Shown here: piece after piece, positions 60,596 through 64,000 of the stretch
How positions within the stretch are numbered: position 1 is the first letter of the stretch
Layout: each line of letters begins with the position of its first letter
Assembly: GCF_009882985.1 (NCBI RefSeq)
Contig: NZ_WTUZ01000020.1
Span: 495,353-559,352, forward strand
DNA length: 64,000 bases
Source: Paenibacillus silvestris
GTDB taxonomy: Bacteria; Bacillota; Bacilli; Paenibacillales; NBRC-103111
Reading direction: 5' to 3'
Position numbers and translations under genes: made by a program
Notes under the pieces: generated by a model
What the model was told of the DNA's origin: nothing
What the model saw: the letters and a program-made list of their open reading frames with translations, nothing else
Databases searched by the model: none

Positions 60596-62019
60596 GACAC
60601 CCTCCTATCCGAAGCTTTCCTGCGAAAGATTCGCTTAGGTAGCTGAACGAGCGTAGTTAAGATTCTGCGCGGTTGGAATGGCGTAAAGGGATAAAAGTAA
60701 GGAACCCCGTACGTTTCGAGCTTGCTTAAATGCATGAACAACAATGAAAAACTAAAGGCTATTCCAGCAAAACCAAGCAGCAAGGAAGCGATCATGATCG
60801 GGAAGCTGACTAACCGAACCGCAAGACGCATTTCATGAGATGGCAGACTGAAAGAAGCGACCGCTGTCAATGAAATAACAACGATCATCGTTGTGGACAC
60901 TAATCCGGCGTTAACTACTTCACTGCCAATAACCAAACCTCCGACAATGGACAGTGTGGATGCAATGGATTTCGGAAGCCGGATTGCCGCTTCTCGCAGC
61001 AGCTCAAGCACAGTGATCATAAAGAGAGCTTCAATCAGGGGGTTAAAAGGAATATTTTCTAAGGAAGCCTTCAAGGAGAAAAGCAAATCTATCGGCAGCA
61101 CCTCGAAATGGTTCGAGACAATGGAAATATAAACCGAAGGAAGTGCCAAACCAATCATAACGCTAATAAACCGGAGAAACCGAAAAAAGGTCCCGTTCCA
61201 CCACCGGACGTTGAAATCGTCTGCAATTTGAAAAAACATAAAGAACGTTACCGGGAGCACGACCGCAAACGAGCTGCCATCAACGAGCAAAATCACTCTG
61301 CCCTCCATCAGGTGAGAAACCGTAGTGTCAGGCCTTTCGGTATACAGCAATTGCGGAAATGGCGACCACCAACTACTCTCCAAACGATTCAAAATTTGTC
61401 CGGGCGATTTAATAAACACGTCATCATTCGTCAAAAGCCTGGCAATCACTTCATTAACAACATGGAGATCAGCAAGCTCGCTCATGTACAATAGCTTGAC
61501 CCCAGTAGGGCTTTGCGCGCCTAAAGTGAAGTCTCGTTCGACTAGATTCGGATTCTTGAGCCGTCTGTGAATCAGCTGTACATTCACTTCTGCGTCATCG
61601 ACAAAACCTTCATGGGAACCGCGAATAACTTGTTCATTCTGGGATTCTGCGATGCTACGTTCAATACTGGCACCGACGTCAGCGAGAATAATGTCCACTC
61701 GCTGATCAAGCAGAATCGCACATTTCCCCTGCAGCATCCCCGCTGCCACCATCTCCAAATCGGTGACGATTTCAAGATCAAGGATGGGGAGAATATCCTC
61801 TAGAAGCCCCTCTTTGGATTCGAGCAAGGGCCTTAACACGTCAGACTGCAGCTTGTCCCGGTTTGTAGCGGCGTTAAGATAAAGTATCGCCCCCTGAACG
61901 CCCTGCAGGCGAAATTCCCTGGTGCGAATATCGTCGGAAGAATGAAAGCAATCGAAAAGCTTACGCATATTCGTCTTGATCTCTGCAGAGATTTGGAATG
62001 AATCTTGTTGCAATTCCAT
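60592..62019 (-). CDS. Spore germination protein, GerBA/GerAA family
   Basis: This 475-residue A subunit has an N-terminal soluble domain (about 1-235) with the characteristic GSHEGFVDDAEVNVQLIHRRL and SPTGVKLLYMSELAD, and a C-terminal part with about five membrane segments (LIEALFMITVLELLREAAIRLP). It is the first gene of the operon; GGGAGGGAG precedes the ATG. Genes of this type are made in the forespore under sigma G, and a candidate sigma-G promoter lies 30-60 bases upstream. Confidence 0.95.
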   Translation of the reverse strand: MELQQDSFQISAEIKTNMRKLFDCFHSSDDIRTREFRLQGVQGAILYLNAATNRDKLQSDVLRPLLESKEGLLEDILPILDLEIVTDLEMVAAGMLQGKCAILLDQRVDIILADVGASIERSIAESQNEQVIRGSHEGFVDDAEVNVQLIHRRLKNPNLVERDFTLGAQSPTGVKLLYMSELADLHVVNEVIARLLTNDDVFIKSPGQILNRLESSWWSPFPQLLYTERPDTTVSHLMEGRVILLVDGSSFAVVLPVTFFMFFQIADDFNVRWWNGTFFRFLRFISVMIGLALPSVYISIVSNHFEVLPIDLLFSLKASLENIPFNPLIEALFMITVLELLREAAIRLPKSIASTLSIVGGLVIGSEVVNAGLVSTTMIVVISLTAVASFSLPSHEMRLAVRLVSFPIMIASLLLGFAGIAFSFSLLFMHLSKLETYGVPYFYPFTPFQPRRILTTLVQLPKRIFRRKASDRRVS

Positions 62020-62049
62020 GCTTCTCCCTCCCGCCTTCTACAATGCGGT

Positions 62050-62079
62050 TAGTATTTGCCATTTTCTTCATTTTATCCA
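62050..62079 (-). promoter_or_regulatory. Candidate sigma-G promoter of the germination operon
   Basis: On the (-) strand TGGATA (62074-62079) and AATACTA (62050-62056) are 17 bases apart. These differ by one base each from the sigma-F/G patterns TGMATA and CATAMTA. The place and operon type fit forespore expression. Confidence 0.5.
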
Positions 62080-62094
62080 ATAGAAACAAGACGA

Positions 62095-64000
62095 TCATAG
62101 CTGATCGCCTTTCCTAAACTGCCCTGGTGTAATCCCCTCATAGCGCTTAAACACGCGAATAAACGTATTGCTGTTCGAGAACCCAACCTTCTGTGTAATA
62201 TCCGTAATCGTGTCATCGGTGTCCATCATCAGTTTTTTCGACAACTGGACGCGCTGCTTGTTAACATAATCTATGAAGGTTTCGCCAGACTGCTCCTTGA
62301 TGAAGCGTGACAAATACGGCGCATTCACTTCAAATTTCAACGACAGCGAAGTCAGACTCAAATCCATATCCGCCAGATGCTCATCGATATAGCTCAGTAC
62401 GTGATCTTTCAGATTCGTATTATGACTTTTCTTCTTGGAATCCACATAATCGCAGACGGTTTTCAAAAACTTATAAATTTCATCTTCAATTTCTGCGAAC
62501 GACTCACATTGCGTCAATTGTTTGATCAATGCATGCTTCTCAACAGCCAGCTCGTTCGGTCCCTGATCCAAGTGCTCAATCGCTTTCAGAATCGTGCCGA
62601 TCAGCTCAAACATAAGAAGCTTGCCTAGCTGCAGCGACAGCGTGCCGTCGGACACATTCGTGACAATCAGCTCGCTGACCGCCTCCATGGCCTCTTCATA
62701 TTGCCCTGTCCGTATATGATTGATGAGCTGACGCTCCATATCCAGCGGGTAATACAGCTCGTTCTTCGGCCTTTTAATCCGGTCAAACGGAATGATTTGG
62801 CTCGGACCGATGACGAACTTGTACTCAAGTGCCTCCAGCGCCTCATCAAATCCGTGCGGAATTCCCGCCAGCGTTGGATGAATATCACTAATGCCGATCG
62901 TCAGCTGAATATAAAATTTCCCCTGAATAATTTCCTGTGCCTCTTGCGCTGCATCGATTAAGTCCTGCTTCGCCTGAGCTTCCTCCTCATTTTGGATATT
63001 AACGAGGAAAGCAATCATGCCGTCCACTTCAGTCGTAAACACCGTGTGTTTGCGGCCAATCAGCTCTTCGGTGATGTTCGTCACAATGTAATACACATAT
63101 TGCAGCTTAGATTCGCTATCGCGCGACCCGTTGTCATTAAACAAAGCGGTATAATCGCCGATATGAAAAAGCAAAACCGCAAAGCGGTTCGTCTCAAACC
63201 GCAGGTCGAATGAAGCCATTGACTGTGCCAGTGCTGAACCGCTCTCGACTCGTCCCTTGAGAAGTCGCGCCAGAAAGTGGCTGCGCAGCACGTCTTGCTG
63301 CTTCTGGATGGTCGTATTCGCCGTATCCTGAAAGGCAGCATTCTCTGACATGAAGGACTGCAGCAGCAGGAACTCGTCTTTACTGCCCTGCATGTTCGAT
63401 TTAACCTTGGGCGATACCAAATCCACCATCCGGCGAATCGGCATATAGTGCCTGCGCGTCAACCAAATGGACATCGGACCGCCGACGAAAATGCACATGA
63501 ATAGCCCCGCATAAATCCAGCTGCGCAATTGGCTGACTTTCGCCGCATATATTTTCGTAGGCACGATAGAGACGTACTTCCACTCATTTTCGACCGAGGA
63601 AACATAGGAAACTGTCACTTCCTCCTTGTCCCATTTCTGGCTGAACGAGCCCTCATCAGAGGATGAAATCTGTGCCAAATCAAGGTCGGAAACATGCCCC
63701 GGCTCGCCCGCAATCATAATCGGCTTATTGCTGGAGTCCAGGATCAGCACAATGCCAGCTTGCGCGAGCTGAATGTTCGAGATGGCTGCTTTCAGACGTT
63801 CCGCATTCAGCATGACCACAAGTGTCGCCGGTGCTTCATCGGCATTCTGAATAGGCAGAGACTGCAGATACACCATGTCATCTTCAGCTAATTGCAGAAA
63901 ATTTCCGAAATAGATTTTCTCCATGCTGTCGCTCCACTTTTTAAAGGTCATCCCCTTATTGTTTTCGTGAAGCAATTGGAACAGCAGATCATCTTGGTTC
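62095..64000 (-). CDS. Membrane-bound AraC family regulator (partial, runs off right edge)
   Basis: The frame is open from the right edge, so the N-terminus is missing; the visible part is about 634 residues. It starts inside an extracellular sensor domain, crosses the membrane once (WIYAGLFMCIFVGGPMSIWL), and has a cytoplasmic linker and a C-terminal AraC double HTH (LSLKFEVNAPYLSRFIKEQSGETFIDYV and ITQKVGFSNSNTFIRVFKRYEGITPGQF). This is the large one-component type common in Paenibacillus, which couples an outside sugar signal directly to transcription. Its target, often a lipoprotein/permease set, is probably beyond the edge. Confidence 0.9.
   Translation of the reverse strand, partial: NQDDLLFQLLHENNKGMTFKKWSDSMEKIYFGNFLQLAEDDMVYLQSLPIQNADEAPATLVVMLNAERLKAAISNIQLAQAGIVLILDSSNKPIMIAGEPGHVSDLDLAQISSSDEGSFSQKWDKEEVTVSYVSSVENEWKYVSIVPTKIYAAKVSQLRSWIYAGLFMCIFVGGPMSIWLTRRHYMPIRRMVDLVSPKVKSNMQGSKDEFLLLQSFMSENAAFQDTANTTIQKQQDVLRSHFLARLLKGRVESGSALAQSMASFDLRFETNRFAVLLFHIGDYTALFNDNGSRDSESKLQYVYYIVTNITEELIGRKHTVFTTEVDGMIAFLVNIQNEEEAQAKQDLIDAAQEAQEIIQGKFYIQLTIGISDIHPTLAGIPHGFDEALEALEYKFVIGPSQIIPFDRIKRPKNELYYPLDMERQLINHIRTGQYEEAMEAVSELIVTNVSDGTLSLQLGKLLMFELIGTILKAIEHLDQGPNELAVEKHALIKQLTQCESFAEIEDEIYKFLKTVCDYVDSKKKSHNTNLKDHVLSYIDEHLADMDLSLTSLSLKFEVNAPYLSRFIKEQSGETFIDYVNKQRVQLSKKLMMDTDDTITDITQKVGFSNSNTFIRVFKRYEGITPGQFRKGDQL

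Overview
The window reads as a chromosomal segment of a spore-forming, low-to-mid GC Firmicute, most probably a Paenibacillus. The evidence is a GerA-type germination operon, many CUT1 sugar ABC transporters paired with YesM/YesN or AraC regulators, bacterial nitric oxide synthase, copper-amine-oxidase-like stalk domains, strong AAGGAGG ribosome binding sites and catabolite (cre) sites. The species call is inference; no rRNA or tRNA gene was seen.

Region 1 (1-14.7 kb) is the most unusual part. The left edge holds the start of a protein with the N-terminal leader typical of DUF4157 proteins, a family enriched in extracellular contractile injection system (eCIS) loci. Upstream of it on the same (-) strand lie a partner-switching set (GAF-PP2C phosphatase, STAS protein, anti-sigma-type kinase) with no sigma factor, a transporter-like protein fused to HEAT repeats and a degenerate cyclic-nucleotide domain, a GNAT acetyltransferase, a membrane receptor with a degenerate class III cyclase domain, and a TolC-like protein ending in a stalk domain. 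Diverging from these are a DUF4280 PAAR-like protein and a membrane-anchored MORN-repeat protein. I read this as the flank of an eCIS or eCIS-like locus whose structural genes would lie to the left.

Region 2 (14.7-28.1 kb): a repeat-rich gap, then a cell-wall sugar recycling operon with its own regulator: murR, murQ, a sugar ABC transporter, GNAT, PIG-L deacetylase, namZ-like, murK-like, nagZ and anmK. NamZ and NagZ lack signal peptides and import is by ABC transporter with a separate kinase, so the pathway looks cytoplasmic, unlike the secreted/PTS arrangement of Bacillus subtilis.

Region 3 (28.1-44.2 kb): a RarD-type exporter; a YesM/YesN two-component system with a CUT1 transporter; nitric oxide synthase, a small unknown gene and a pirin; then a GH43 arabinan-type hydrolase with a CUT1 transporter and a divergent GntR/LacI-type repressor, with a cre site in the promoter.

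Region 4 (44.2-53.6 kb): an ABC-F protein behind a short leader ORF and terminator (likely attenuation), and a glutamine-type operon (GlnQ, GlnH, two permeases, TauE, GlnK-like kinase, GlnL-like regulator) headed by a perfect GlnR/TnrA box.

Region 5 (53.6-64 kb): CapA-like protein, phosphodiesterase and GH35 beta-galactosidase facing a divergent AraC regulator; a gerBA-gerBB-gerBC type operon with a candidate sigma-G promoter; and a truncated membrane AraC regulator at the right edge. Five longer intergenic gaps carry clustered short perfect palindromes that look like a repeat-element superfamily.
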